From Climacium dendroides (Eukaryota; Streptophyta; Bryopsida; Hypnales; Climaciaceae), in assembly GCA_950106755.1 (NCBI GenBank), contig OX467084.1, positions 2,108,001 to 2,172,000 on the forward strand: 64,000 nt of DNA. Reading direction: 5' to 3'. Under the pieces are notes generated by a model. That model made no database searches and was not told where the DNA came from. It saw only the letters and a program-made list of their open reading frames with translations. How positions within the stretch are numbered: the stretch's first letter is position 1; every line of letters starts with the position of its first letter. The position numbers and the translations under genes were made by a program. This document shows positions 25,111-37,254 of this stretch, one piece after another.

Positions 25111-28100
25111 TCTCTTCATATCGTGGAACACTCCAAAGAGAATGGTTTTAGAAGCTATATGTTGAATATTTTTAATTACATTTGAATGTAGTGTCAAATT
25201 TTTTTAAATTAAATCTTAAAGTGCAAAACCTACTTTAGAAACTTTAAGTAATTATTTGACATCAAAGTGCGTTGACCTTGTCCTACAACTACGGTACTCT
25301 TTGGCCATTTGCAACGAGTCTACCTTGCTTGTGCCACTCTTGTTTACAACTACTATTTGCTTATAAGTGGCAATGAACTTGCCTATACATATCATCTTTG
25401 ATAAGACCCCATTTGTATTCCAAAGAATGAGCTCCCCTATATCCCATTAACCTAATTGAATTGCAATAGCTAAAGATCTTCTTTGTTTCTAAAGACATTA
25501 TGCTCTTGTTGATTACATTTTACTTTGATGATTCCCATCTACAAGATCTTGGCTCATGGCAAAAATAGAGCATGTGAGTTGCACTTCTTTACTATCTATG
25601 GAATTCCTTTCATTTGTTGTGTCTGTCAGGGTAGTATCCCTATCCCCTTCATCTTAATGCTCTAAATGCATCATTTCTTCAACAAATGCGTGCACAAATT
25701 CCAAGTTGCAACCAAGCTTTCAGTCATCTCCATCCCAAGCATTGTTGCAACCCCTACCAACAATACAACCACACAAAGCTATGTTGACAATCGTGTAGCA
25801 CGGACTAGGCTTGATGAAAAGATCCTCTAGAATCTAGGGCCAAGAAAAAAAATGACAGGGTCCTCAATTGTCGGGTGGGTGGGCTTCATTTTGATGAGCA
25901 AACAATGCATGTGATCATTGTAGGAGCATGAGTAGGGTGCGGAAATGTTTGCAACCGTGCCATGAGCCATTGAGGTTAAAGTGGACATGACAGGGTGTAG
26001 GTACTCTAACGCATGTATAAATCTATGGAATTCATATAGAATTGAATGGAAAGAGAGATATAATACTTGACTTGAATTTCAATTCTGGATGAATTATAAA
26101 AACATGGTGGTCTTGCTTGGATTTGTGGTTGCACCACAAAGAAGTTCAAGGGAGAGTTACCTTGTTCAATTTACAAAATTTACAGTCTAAAATCCAAACA
26201 TGTACACTTAAAATAAATAATTAGAGGATTGGCATATATGCAACTAAAATTACAATTATAGCGCACTATTCCATTGTACTATGCAAGTGAAAATTATAAA
26301 ATTTCCATGGATAAAATAAAATAAAATATTATAATTCTTTGCATTGCTTCATATGAATTTTGAAGTTGGAATCACACAAGGATCTAAAAGAATATCCGCT
26401 TTGACATATTCATTGTTGATACATTGGGAAATGATATGTAATATATATAAAAGTTAGAAAATACTTTTAGATTTTAAATTATCTAAGCTACTAGTACAAT
26501 CTTGGATTGATGTACACTAGGGAAATGATTCAAAAGAAGATCTAGTACCTAATGAACGTGACTATTACTAGATCTTCTTGTAGTCATTGTCCTAGTCTAC
26601 CTGACTCTAAGTTTCCACTAGTGAGCACCTCAAAATTGAACCCAACAAGGACGCTAAAGTCAAAAAGCAGCTGATGGGTGACTTTCAAGGTTGCTACGGA
26701 AACGAAGAACCCAACCATTGGTCCGAAAATTGGATTGTTTTTGACTTACACTACCTTGATGATAGGTCTTGTCCTTTCCCTAACCCATCCCCCTGCTCCA
26801 AAAATCTCCAGCCCCCATGAAATGACTGGATGATGGATTTCAAGTACCAATTCTTGGGTTTGGGCCAAATGTGGAGCTCCCCAACAAAGGTTGAATTTGG
26901 ACACCCAGGCATGATGACTCGAGGTCCCCTTTGAAACCTTCTGAGAGGGCAACTGGCTTTGGAAATTGTGCACCCTCTTGACACACGCAACAGCAGCAAC
27001 AATTGTAGGCCCATCGAGTAGCCTACGCTGCCAACTTTGGGGTCGTAGCAAATGAAACCGAGCAAGTTTCTTTAGAAAATCATTAATTGTACGAAACTGA
27101 TGGAGTTCTCGTTGAATATCAGTTGCACAAATATAACTCAAAATATGTGAAGTCCAACTTTAACCCTTGAAGGACACTAAGGATCAAAGTGTCTCATGAA
27201 TGACTTCACTATTCGTTGTAAAAATAAAGAATGTACTTATTAGCTTAATAATCAGAGTATTTTGGTAATTACCTTGGTCTTTTAAGGATTAATCCTGTAA
27301 GCACATTGTGGCCCAAAGTGGTCTAATGGATGACTTCATTGCAAAATAAAAAAAGAACACCTGTTGGTCCAATAATCAAAGAATTTTGGTGACTATCTTG
27401 GTCATGGGCAATGATCTCAGAACTAATTTATGGAATTTAGTGCAATATGCTACCTTCAAGATAAACAAACATCAACTTTGGTTACCTTGAGAGTGAGCAG
27501 TATTATATAAAATAAAATAAAAAATTGCAAATTATAAAGAATTATTGAAAGTACTATAACACAAAGTTGACCACATAGATGCTAATTCCAATGTGGAGGA
27601 AGTTGCCAATTGGGTACCCAATTCCATTGTTTGTTACAATCTTGACTAAAATCTAATTTAGTCAAGGATTTTCTCCGATGTACATTTAGCTACTGAACTT
27701 TTGAAGCAGCAGTGGAGCAAATGTTGTGGACGCTGGTCATGGGGGAGTGCTGTTTCAGGGTTAAGAATGAATTGTTTGTACATGAATTTTGAAATACCCA
27801 TTTTATTCCTTCGTTGATGTTAATGGTGCCCAAGTACCAGCTATAACTTACTTCCACTTGTTCAACACAATAGAAAACATGAACTCTTTTGCTGTCAATG
27901 ACCTGTAACTTGCATTTGATCATCCTCATGCATCCAGTACATGCAAGTTAACAGACTTTTTTCTCTAAATAAATAAGTTACCTTTTCAAGTCTGGATTTG
28001 TGTGCAGACAACTTGAAGTTTCCTGGGTGTTTGTGCTTACTTTTATTCAGACACAAGCTGGTTGCTGCATCATGGTCTCAGTTTGGCTAAACAATTAAGT

Positions 28101-28280
28101 TGTCATAAGCTTGTAGGAAGATTGTTCAGCCACTACAAAGAACAACACAACCAAATTAAATTGGTGATATCGATGTTGAGAATGTTCCAACTCTTTCTTA
28201 TTAACTTACACTTGGGTGCAATCAACTGACCCAACTGAGGACTGTTATAACAACGCAACAGCTTGCCAATTCTAAACGAG
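25111..28280. other. AT-rich region, no resolved gene
   Basis: A GC-richer patch at 26640-27140 contains overlapping minus-strand frames (26746-27141 and 26751-27065), but two frames are open over the same bases and neither shows a known domain. Two tandem copies of a unit of about 110 bp (27190-27290 and 27317-27420) share ATGACTTCA and GACTA/CTTGGTCATG blocks with 19063-19160. The rest is featureless. Confidence 0.35.
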
Positions 28281-29219
28281 TTAACCCCTAAAGGACCAAG
28301 GCCTTATTTTTGCCAAAAAATACTCAAAACTGTCATTTCTGTAGCAAAGAGTAAAAGAATTTGAAAATTATTTTTTCTACACATCCAACCGTAGGATCTT
28401 ATACCTTACTAGTATGAAAATGTGTGGAAAAAATTTCAGAAATTTTGACCACATAGATTAAAAGATATTTGCATTTGAAGTGAAAAAAACGATTTTTTCA
28501 GCACCTTGTGGGACTGGATTATTTGACTTTGAACTTTTTTAACTTAAATTTTTTGCACTACAGAGTTTTGAGCTTTAAATCCTTCTTGTGGGAAATTGAG
28601 TTCAAAGTCTAGGAAAAATTTTAATTAAAAAATTAATTAATTTTTATGCTTAAAAGATTGTTAAGTAGAAGTAGGTATGAGAATGAAGGAAAATCTAAAC
28701 TATTAATATCTTTAAGATGGAATTAAAATACACTAATCCCAATGGTGAGATTGTTCTAGCAAGCAAACAAAATCATGTAAATTTTTTTTTTCAAAAAAGC
28801 TGTAAAAATTGCATTCAGAAATGAATTCTATAAGTTATTTTTTCAGGAAGATGCTCTAACTGCCCAATAAACAAGATTGTCCATAACTTTCTCATAATAA
28901 GTCCAAATGAAATGAATCAAAGCTTCCCATGCAAACAAAAAATTTATCTACAAGAAAAAAAATACAAAAAAGAAAAATTTAAAATTTTGCAATTTTTTTT
29001 TTGCTGCCCGGACTGCCCCCCGTCCCCTATTTTGAGCTTATTTGGTCATAACTTTTGTTTTCGGGCACCAAATGCGAAAAAAATTATATTCCCACAAAGC
29101 TCATCAGTTTTTCTATCTTCAGAAAAAGTTTCAAAAAATTATGACAAAATTTCAGCCTGTAGGTACCTGCCCGAAATCCAATTTGTCCCCCAAAGGGACA
29201 ATGGTCCTTTAGGGGTTAA
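28281..29219. mobile_element. TTAA-flanked element, copy 5 (best-preserved ends)
   Basis: It lies between TTAA at 28281-28284 and TTAA at 29216-29219. Its terminal inverted repeats begin CCCCTAAAGGACCA, a perfect 14-bp match on both ends. It is about 931 bp and non-coding; the plus-strand frame at 28912-29232 crosses the right end and is not a gene. It is the clearest member of the family in the window. Confidence 0.75.
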
Positions 29220-29292
29220 AGATTCCAAATGAAATTGACATAAAAAATCATGGAAGTCACAAGGCATCTCATAGATGGGTATTCTGTTGTTT

Positions 29293-30930
29293 TTAACCCC
29301 TACATGCCCAAGGTCTTTTTTGTGCTTCTTAAAATTTGCTCTAAATTGAACAAAAAGTCAACATTTTGATCATTTGTATGAATTGTAACCATACAAATTC
29401 AAACTAGACATGTTAGAGATCACATAGGAAAAGAAAACACAACAATATTAGTTATGGATTGAAAGATTATAATGTTTGATCATGAGGGTGTTCAAATTGC
29501 GAAAGTGGTTTGAAGTCTTTTAATCCCTTTTTCAAATGTTAAACCTAAAAAGTTGATCACAAAAAAAATATGAGGATAAAGGGTCTAACATGCATAACCC
29601 CAATTAATTATGGCTTCCCAAAATTTGTTGTATAGTTTTTTTAAATGAATTTCTAATGTGATTTTTCCTCCAAGTTCTAATGTATTTGAGGTTCATTTCC
29701 AAAAGCCCTCAACACTTCAAAAAGTCAAGATTGCAATGAACACCCTTGCATAAAATCTTGAATAAAAAAATCTTAATTGATCATTTTCAAAATTGGATTT
29801 TTGATGCTAAAACTAGACTTCAAAAAGAAGTTTTCAAAAATATAAACTTTTAAAAATAGGGACTTGGTTAGGTTTTCTTTAACTTCAAAGTATTGTTGAC
29901 ACCCAAATTAGGTGCCTTGAATTAAACAAAACCTTGCATTTCATGAAAAATGAACAAATTAATATGACTTGAACTCAACTCTATTATTGAAAGATATACC
30001 ATTAGTTACAAAGATTTGCACAAAATCTAGATAAAAATAGTTCATTTTTTAGTATCCACAAAAAATCATTTGCCCATTTAATAGCTACATTTTTGGTAGT
30101 CTCAAAGGATTAAATATAGGAGAACTTGAATCCATTATAGTTTTTTTTCATTTTGGAGAAGGGAACAATTGTTTCTTCAATACTCATGTGAAACTTGGTT
30201 GATATTTAGTGATATCTATATCAAAACTAAATGATACCTAGGTAAAATCTGGCAATAACCTAGCTATTTTGACCCCCAAAATGAATTTTTTATGCAATAA
30301 ATAGCCAACATTTTTGGTTGATCCATTTGGCAAATAATTATGCATAAAAAACATTGATCTATTCAAAAAAGTTAGGTGGAGAGGATAAGACTTGGATGTT
30401 GTCTTCATATAAGGATATAAAGACCATCAATCATTGAAAAATGTAGAAAGAAGGTAGGTTTGAAAATTTATCATATAGATGAGGAGTGATGTCTATTCTT
30501 CTCAATGTAACCCCTAAAATGTTGTAGGGTTTTGAGGCCTAGAACTACTTTAAAATACTTGTACCTAAAGCAAGACTAAAATCTTCATTTGAATTTATTT
30601 TCTATTGTAACAAATTCAAACATAGAATCCCTTTTGTTAAGATGTTTGAGTATACCCGCCAATAATTGTATAGTAAAAGTCTCCACCATTTGCAAATTCA
30701 ATGTGCATGAACTTCATAAAGTAGTTTTTTCTAGGCCTTCCTAAAGATATAGTTTTATCTTTCAACATTTAAAAAAAAACGTATGTTCAAAACTTGTGAA
30801 ATTTTGCCAATAGGTTGGAAAATAGGTCAAGAATATATGGAAAAAAATTAGATTAAAAAAACTTTCAGATTCGTATTTAAAAAAATTATATAGTGAAAGG
30901 TACTACTAGATGAAAGAAAAAACTAAACCA
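29293..30930. other. AT-rich region, probable further TTAA element at its left end
   Basis: TTAA at 29293-29296 is followed by CCCCTACATGCCCAAGG, a typical left end of the family. The right end may be the TTAA at 30110-30113, preceded by CTCAAAGGA, but this is weak. No gene is recognised in the remainder. Confidence 0.35.
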
Positions 30931-32725
30931 CACTACAAGAAAATGAATGTTTTATGAGTGCAAAATATGATTGCAGTGAGTCACAAAATCAAAAAATGCA
31001 ACTCAAGCAAAAATCACTATAGATGATCAGGATATGACTAGGATGAGTCATGGCTGAGTCATTCACTTTCAGTTATATGACTGGTGAGTCATATTTGTAG
31101 TCATATGGATTTGGAAGTATAATAAACCATTTTTAGTTGTATTTTGCCAACATGGCATATATATTGACCACCCTTGGAGGCTTGACTTTCTCATGAGCTG
31201 CCTGGCAAAAAAAAAATCTACGTGGTATGTGACTGTGCCCAGTCATATTTTAGGTGACATGAAATGTGACTGTAATAAGTCATATTTTGAGTGATATGCA
31301 ATATGACTACAAAGAGTTATATTTTAAAGAATATGGAATATAACCGTGGTGAGTCATATTTTGAATTATATTTTAAGTGATATGGAGTGGTGAGTCATAT
31401 TTTGAATTATATTTTAAGTGATATGGAGTATAATTATTGTGAGTCATATTTTAAGTGATATAGAGTATAACTGTTGTGAGTTATAATTTGGTTGATGCAG
31501 CATTTGACTATCAAGAGTCATATTTTGGTTGATGAAGCATATGACTATAGTGAGTCATTTTTTTGCTCAAGTTAGTACTAAAAGATAGTAAGAATTAAAA
31601 GCTAAGGTATAACAAGAGGCAACAAAAACTAAAACTAAAAGCCAATAAAAAGTAAGAATAAGATAAGTGAAGATGCAATAAAAGACTAGCAACAACTATA
31701 AAGCACAACAAATTAACAACTATAGAACAACAACAAACTAACAACAAATAAGATGTAAGAAGCAACAATAGATTAGTAACAACTAAGAAACAACAACTAA
31801 AACCTCAATAATTAAACAACAACAATTAAAATACAACAATACAACAATTAGAACTTCAAAAAACAAAAGGAGGAAGAAGAAACAAGAGTTAAAAGCAACA
31901 ACACAACAACCAAAGCACAACAACACAACAATTAGTACTTTAAAAAACAAAAGGAAGAAGAAACAAGAGTTAGAAAGCAACAACACAACTACCAAAGTAC
32001 AACAACACAACAATTAGTACTTCAAAAAACAAAAAAGGAAGTAGAAACAAGAGTTAAAAAGCAACAACAATACAACAACACAACAATTAGTACTTCAAAA
32101 AACAAGAGGAGGAAAAAGAAATAAGAGTTAGAAAGTAACAACTAAACAACAACTAAAATACAACAACACAACAATTAGAACTTCAAAAAACAAAAGGAGG
32201 AAGAAGAAACAAGAGTTGAAAAGCAAGAAGATGAAGCACATGAAGTGGCGGCTAGGGTTTCAAAATCCTAAAAAGTGGCAACTAAGGTTTTAAAACCCTA
32301 AAAAATGATGTCTAGGATTTCAAGATCCCCCCAAAACAACGGCTACAATTTTACAATTTTGAACAATAGTTTATTTACATTTTTTTAGGTTGCCCAAATT
32401 TTTAGGGGATTGCCCGGAAAAAAACTTCAAAAAAAATGTGACTATAGAATATGACTGCATGTTGTCATATATGCAAAAATATGATTGACAAATATGACTA
32501 GTGTTCTTGTAATATGTTCCCTACGGTTCCCTAAAAAGTATTTTGCCATTCCCCATGCATGTATACTATACACCCATGAAGTACAAAGGTAAAATATGAT
32601 TAGTAGTCACATTTGTAGTCATGTTTTTTCCCAACGTTGTGGGATTAAAAAATATGACTCCGAGCAATTGCCAGTCATCCTCAGTCATATTTTTGCATTC
32701 ATAAAACACTTAAATCCTAGTAGTG
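30931..32725. mobile_element. Non-autonomous CACTA (En/Spm-type) transposon, complete
   Basis: The left end is CACTACAAGAAAA (30931) and the right end finishes TAGTAGTG (32725). The outermost 50 bp or so are imperfect inverted repeats; CATAAAACA is shared next to both ends. It is flanked by a perfect 3-bp target duplication, CCA, at 30928-30930 and 32726-32728, as expected for CACTA elements. Subterminal repeats of GTGAGTCATATTTT type occur at least eight times between about 31080 and 31560, and inverse or related copies lie at the right end, resembling TnpA-type binding arrays. The interior is a tandem array. There is no transposase, so movement would need an autonomous partner. Confidence 0.9.
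31822..32225. repeat. Tandem repeat of about 90 bp inside the CACTA element
   Basis: Five imperfect units carry the ordered blocks ACAACACAACAATTAG, ACTTCAAAAAACAAA, AGGAAGAAGAAACAAGAG and AAAAGCAACAAC. The minus-strand open frame at 31783-32013 is a low-complexity translation of this array and not a gene. Confidence 0.8.
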
Positions 32726-32728
32726 CCA

Positions 32729-33159
32729 CCAATAAAATTGACAAGAATCTAAAAATTGTCAATCCTAATGGTAAAAGTGTTCTCATAAGCAATATTTGAG
32801 AATCATAAATTCCAATAATAAGAATGTTCTAGTAAGCAATGTACATCCTAATTTTTTGTTTTGGAAATTATTATTAATTATTAATTCATCCTAATTTGGT
32901 TGAAGGAGATCTAAACCTTGAACCCCATATATAGAAGTTTTTAATTGTCTCTATTAGATGTATTTATGAAATTAATAATTAATAATTAAAAATGTGTTCA
33001 TTCTTACAACACAAAATTGGCAATGTATTGAACTAAACTTTAAGATGTATTCTAATTATAGATAGTGGCTATGAAATGGCACAAATAGTGTCTCCAATGT
33101 TAATGGAGCCTTGATTTCTGCAAAGGCAAAGGTTTTTTCATCTAAAGAAGTATCTTAAA
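32729..33159. other. AT-rich spacer
   Basis: No gene or bounded element recognised; a short palindromic ATTAATTATTAATT tract lies at about 32870-32885. Confidence 0.35.
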
Positions 33160-33590
33160 TAAGTCTATTTGTTTTGTTTTGTTTGTTTGTTACAGTGAGA
33201 TCTCTAAAACCATGTATCCCCTAGTCAATTTCTTGGTACCATTAAAAAGCTCTCCATAATAAAGGGTGCATGGGCTTTGTTTGATTCCAATTTATGTTGT
33301 GAATTTTGAAGTTTTTAAGAATTAGAAAATTAGAAAATTACTTAGATTTTGATTTTGATTGTGGCAATGGCTATTCTATACATTAAATTTTTTTTGGTTG
33401 GTTGGTTGGTTTTGTTTATTTGTTATAATGAGATCTCTAGGACTGAACATCCATCAATTGTGTTTTTGGCACTGTTCGAAAACTCTCTACAAAGAAGGGT
33501 GCAGGGGCTTTGTTTTGTGGCATTCCAACTAATTGCAATAAAGTTATTGTATTTCAAAGTTTTTATGCATTAAAAAATTAGAAAAATATT
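33160..33590 (+). repeat. AACAAACAAAC module, copies 3 and 4 in direct tandem
   Basis: Two forward units, about 33160-33345 and 33385-33590, each read GTTTGTTTGTTA-type tract, GAGATCTCTA, CTTGGTACC or TTTGGCACT, AAGGGTGCA, GGGCTTTGTTT and AAGTTTTTA. They are arranged head-to-tail. Confidence 0.65.
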
Positions 33591-33689
33591 TTTAATTTAT
33601 TTTTATTATATATTACCATATATACTAGTATATCCTATGTTGTTGCCACAATATATTCAAATAAAAATAAAAATAAAAATAATTTTTGA

Positions 33690-33871
33690 ATTTTTGAATT
33701 TAAAAAAGCTTTGAAATTCAATATCTTTCACAATATAGGTCCAACTGCCACATTATTGTGAAAGATATTGAATTCAATATAAAACAAAATCCGTACACCC
33801 GTCCTCATTGAGGGCTTTCTGATGGTACCAAAAACATGATTGGAAGATGTACAGTCTTGAAGATTTCAATA

Positions 33872-33902
<31 letters not shown>

Positions 33903-33920
33903 TAAACAACCTAATTTAAG
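33690..33920 (-). repeat. AACAAACAAAC module, copy 5 (unoccupied TTAA)
   Basis: Inverse orientation to copies 3 and 4. It runs through CACCCGTCCTCATTGAGGGC, GATGGTACCAAAAAC and a (AACAA)n tract into CCTAATTTAAGATATGG. Its TTAA at 33916-33919 is uninterrupted and continues into flank shared with copy 6, so it serves as an empty site. Confidence 0.65.
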
Positions 33921-33974
33921 ATATGGAATAGTATAGCCTATGCCATTGCTACAACCAAAATAAAGATAACAATA

Positions 33975-34166
33975 ATTTTCTAATTTTTTTATTCACAAAA
34001 ACTTCAAAAATTCATAACCTCCACACCATAGGTCCAAATGTTACAAAACAAGGCCCATGCACCCTTCCTCACAAAGAACTTTTTGATGGTATCAAGAACA
34101 CAACTAGGGGTATACAACCTAAAAGATCTTACCATAACAAATAAAACAAACAAACAACCTAACTTA
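33975..34166 (-). repeat. AACAAACAAAC module, copy 6
   Basis: Inverse orientation. Blocks are CAAGGCCCATGCACCC, GATGGTATCAAGAACAC, AGATCTTACCATAAC and AACAAACAAACAACC. It is interrupted exactly at its TTAA by the element at 34164-34401. Confidence 0.65.
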
Positions 34167-34401
34167 ACCCCTTAAGGACATTGTTATTTTCTATACGATC
34201 TCCCTTGTTGTATACAAAAGAAGAAATTGAGTAGTACATGAATTCCATTCAAGCTATAAATTTCAAACCAAGTTATAGACATACTATTGGTAAACTGAGA
34301 TTTTGGGGGGAATTTTTGAGTGTTTGAAGAGGATCAAATAAATTCAATATATGAACAACATATGCCAGCTCCTTAGAAGGGCAACATTGTTAAAGGATTA
34401 A
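34164..34401. mobile_element. Short TTAA-flanked element inserted in the module
   Basis: It lies between TTAA at 34164-34167 and TTAA at 34398-34401, is about 230 bp long, and begins CCCCTTAAGGACATTG. Its 3' end (AACATTGTTAAAGGA) gives only a short imperfect inverted match. The flank resumes as GGTATGGACTAGTATG, matching GATATGGAATAGTATA after the uninterrupted TTAA of copy 5. This shows an insertion with TTAA duplication. Confidence 0.65.
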
Positions 34402-34429
34402 GGTATGGACTAGTATGTCATGTGTCATT

Positions 34430-34605
34430 GCTACAATCAATTTTTTTTTAGTTTTTTAACTCATAAAAACTTTGAAATTCAATAACTTTCACATTGTAGA
34501 TCCAAACGCCACATAACAAAGCCCAATGGTATAAAGAACCCAACTAGTGGATATACAATCTAGGAGATCTCAATGTAACAAACAAAACAAACAAACATAA
34601 GGTAT
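34430..34605 (-). repeat. AACAAACAAAC module, copy 7
   Basis: Blocks are CATAAAAACTTTGAAATTC, GATCCAAACGCCACATAAC, GGTATAAAGAACCCAAC, GGAGATCTCAATGTAAC and AACAAACAAAC. It is slightly shortened by a deletion in the GGGCTTT region. Confidence 0.6.
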
Positions 34606-35969
34606 GGAATTGTGGCAATGGCACATGGCATACTAGTAAATATAAAGAATTTGCAAAGTGTGGAATACAAAGTATAAATTTTGGCATAATTATCATTATA
34701 TCCTTATGCAACCTTGATCAAGTATACAAAATTTCAATTTTAAAATTGCAAGATTCCATTTTTGGTAAACTTGTAAAGTCAATCTTCATAGTTTTACATG
34801 ATTATTTATTGAAAACAATTGGTGATGAATTTTTCAGAAATTTGATTGTATAGATTTGTAGAAACATCTATATGTACATCTTTCATTCTTGAAAAAATCT
34901 CAAAGAATATTCAAAATTCACAACAAAGAGAGTTCAATTTGGGGATGTAGCATGCCAAATTTGTAATATAGATATCTATTTATTCTAACTAACTTTTGTC
35001 TTACGAATTGTAGCATTACATTCTAAGGTACAAGACTAGTAGGAATATAAGTGTCAAATACCAAAATTTAGTTACAATAAATAGATATCCATCTAACAAA
35101 ATTCAAGCATGTTGCATTCCAAAAATTGAATTCTCTTCAATGGTATGAATTTTGAATTTATATTGGGATTTTTTGAAAAGAAAGATGTATGTATAAATGT
35201 TTCTTACATATTGAATCAATTGATTTCAATAAATTATCATTGTAAAACCATAAAAATTGATTTAAAAAAAATATTCAAGCATAGAATTTTTGTTTTTTGA
35301 AATTGAAATTAGGTATACTCAATTGAGATTGTGTTAAAATGTGATGATACTTATGCATGCCAAAATATACCAATTATATTCTACATTATGCAAAATTCTT
35401 TGAGTGATTGGATATATCATTATTGAAGGCTAGTGTATAATTTCCAAGGTAAATTAGTACAAGCTAAGCTAGTTCCAAAAAATGCCTATTGACTTTGAAT
35501 ATTGGTGTCAAAGTTTTGAGGGGACCACAAGATATCTCAAATTAATAGAATAAGTGATAAAATAGATATCTTCAAATTCTGGTTGATTTTGTGCCTAGTT
35601 ACTATAATTGAACTAATCAAATTTTCATATTTTCTTATTGACAAGTGAAAAAAGTTCCAATTACACCAAAGAACTTGACATTTGGATCTTATGTGTAAAA
35701 GTTATGAAGGATTTTTTATTTTTGATAGATGTTCAAAAACCATTTCTTCAACATATGTACATATTGATTTTGGAGATGTACACACATTGATGATGGTAGT
35801 TTTAAGCAAGGTGTAATTTGGGATGTATCCCATTGATGCATGAGTGACGACTTTAAAATTCCAGCTAGTCATATTATTAATTAGTGTGTTATGAGCAACT
35901 TCTACTATCACAAAGATTTGCTATTAGATCCAGAATAGCACGGGGCCTTTGATGTAGAAATGCTTTCCA
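34606..35969. other. AT-rich spacer
   Basis: No gene is recognised. The minus-strand frame 35702-35911 has no domain. Two related stretches at about 34860-35000 and 35060-35220 (ATAGATATC, AATTGAATTCTCT / GAGAGTTCAATTT) are partly inverse copies of each other. Confidence 0.3.
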
Positions 35970-36790
35970 AGTAATCTCTAATACCCTTAAATATCCAAAA
36001 TAATAATAAACCTACCCTAAAAATTCCCCTTTTCCCAAATCTCTATCCTACAATTTCTACTATGCCCTAATTTTGGTTTAGCATAACTTTTGAACAGTAG
36101 CTCCAAATGACTTTAAACTTTGCTAGATAATATATCAGCTATTTAAATACACACACACAAAATTTCTTCACATTCTAAGATATTATTTTATTTTTATGGA
36201 CATTCTTCTACTATTGACTTCCTAATCCTTCACTACCTCTTCAACCTAGTTGTATTTTGATGCATAATTTCTAAATCTTAAGTCCATTGAAAATAAAATT
36301 TTGATATAAGTTAGAAGATAAGATAAGAAATATATCCTCAAAAATTTCATTTTCATTGTACAAGATCTCAATAGGAATGAAGCTCCTCAAAACACCCTTC
36401 TTAGCTACCTTTGAATCCAAACACCTCTACTTCAAAGTCTCATAATTTTTTTCCATAATAAATTTAGATTTGAAACTTAACATCACAGTAGAAAAATTAT
36501 TCAAAAACTCATATTCAAAAATTCATATTCAAAATCTTGTATTTATCTAATACTTATCCAAATATAATATAAAATTTCCTTAAATCAATGCTCCTTTCAA
36601 TATCAAAACCACAATAAATGCACAACTAACACCCAAAGTGCCTCCCACACCTCCCAACAAACCAAAAACAAGAGAGACAAGGGACCATTCCTTTCCTCAA
36701 GTAGCCACCCAAACCCCAAGATGGCTAGCCAGGAGCTAACTCGATCTAACCCTAACCTCACTAACTTTAGTATCAACTACTAACCAACCG
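35970..36790 (-). repeat. LTR-like dispersed repeat, copy B
   Basis: Homologue of 22540-23330: CTAGTTGTATTTTGATGCAT, CAATGCTCCTTTCAATAT, CTCCCACACCTCC and AGAGAGACAAGGG lie in the same order. It also holds a short (CA)n run at about 36150-36160. No attached coding domain was found. Confidence 0.4.
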
Positions 36791-37254
36791 GTTATCAACC
36801 GGCCACTACCAAACCAATTAACACAAGTTCAACACCAAACTTCAAACATCAAACTTTTAACATTAAGATCTTAACACAAACAACTACAAATATTAAATGC
36901 ATTTTTTTTAATAAACAAAAGCGTCATTTCAACTATTAAACGGCCCACATCATGACACTAGTGATTCAAACATTCTCAAGGGATGATTAGAATGCAAAAT
37001 GAGCAATGAGGGCTGGTTCAACCACTAGAATGTCACAGGAACATCAAATAATTATTCTTAATGCTAGAGAATGCACCATGTGGGGTACACTTGGTACAGA
37101 ATTAAGCCCAAAAGGGTGAACTCTTGTGTGCAAAATGCACCCTACATAGCATGTTTTCTAGTACAAATAATATTCTTCCAGTGATGCATTTATTCATTTA
37201 GTAGAAATAAGTCCAATAGTAAATTTGACTTATTTAAATAATTAGAGGTTAGTT
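36791..37254. other. AT-rich spacer
   Basis: No gene recognised. Confidence 0.3.

Noticed and set aside
31783..32013. Leu/Val/Phe-rich minus-strand protein, possibly membrane-spanning
   Set aside because: It is a translation of the AAC-rich tandem array inside the CACTA element.
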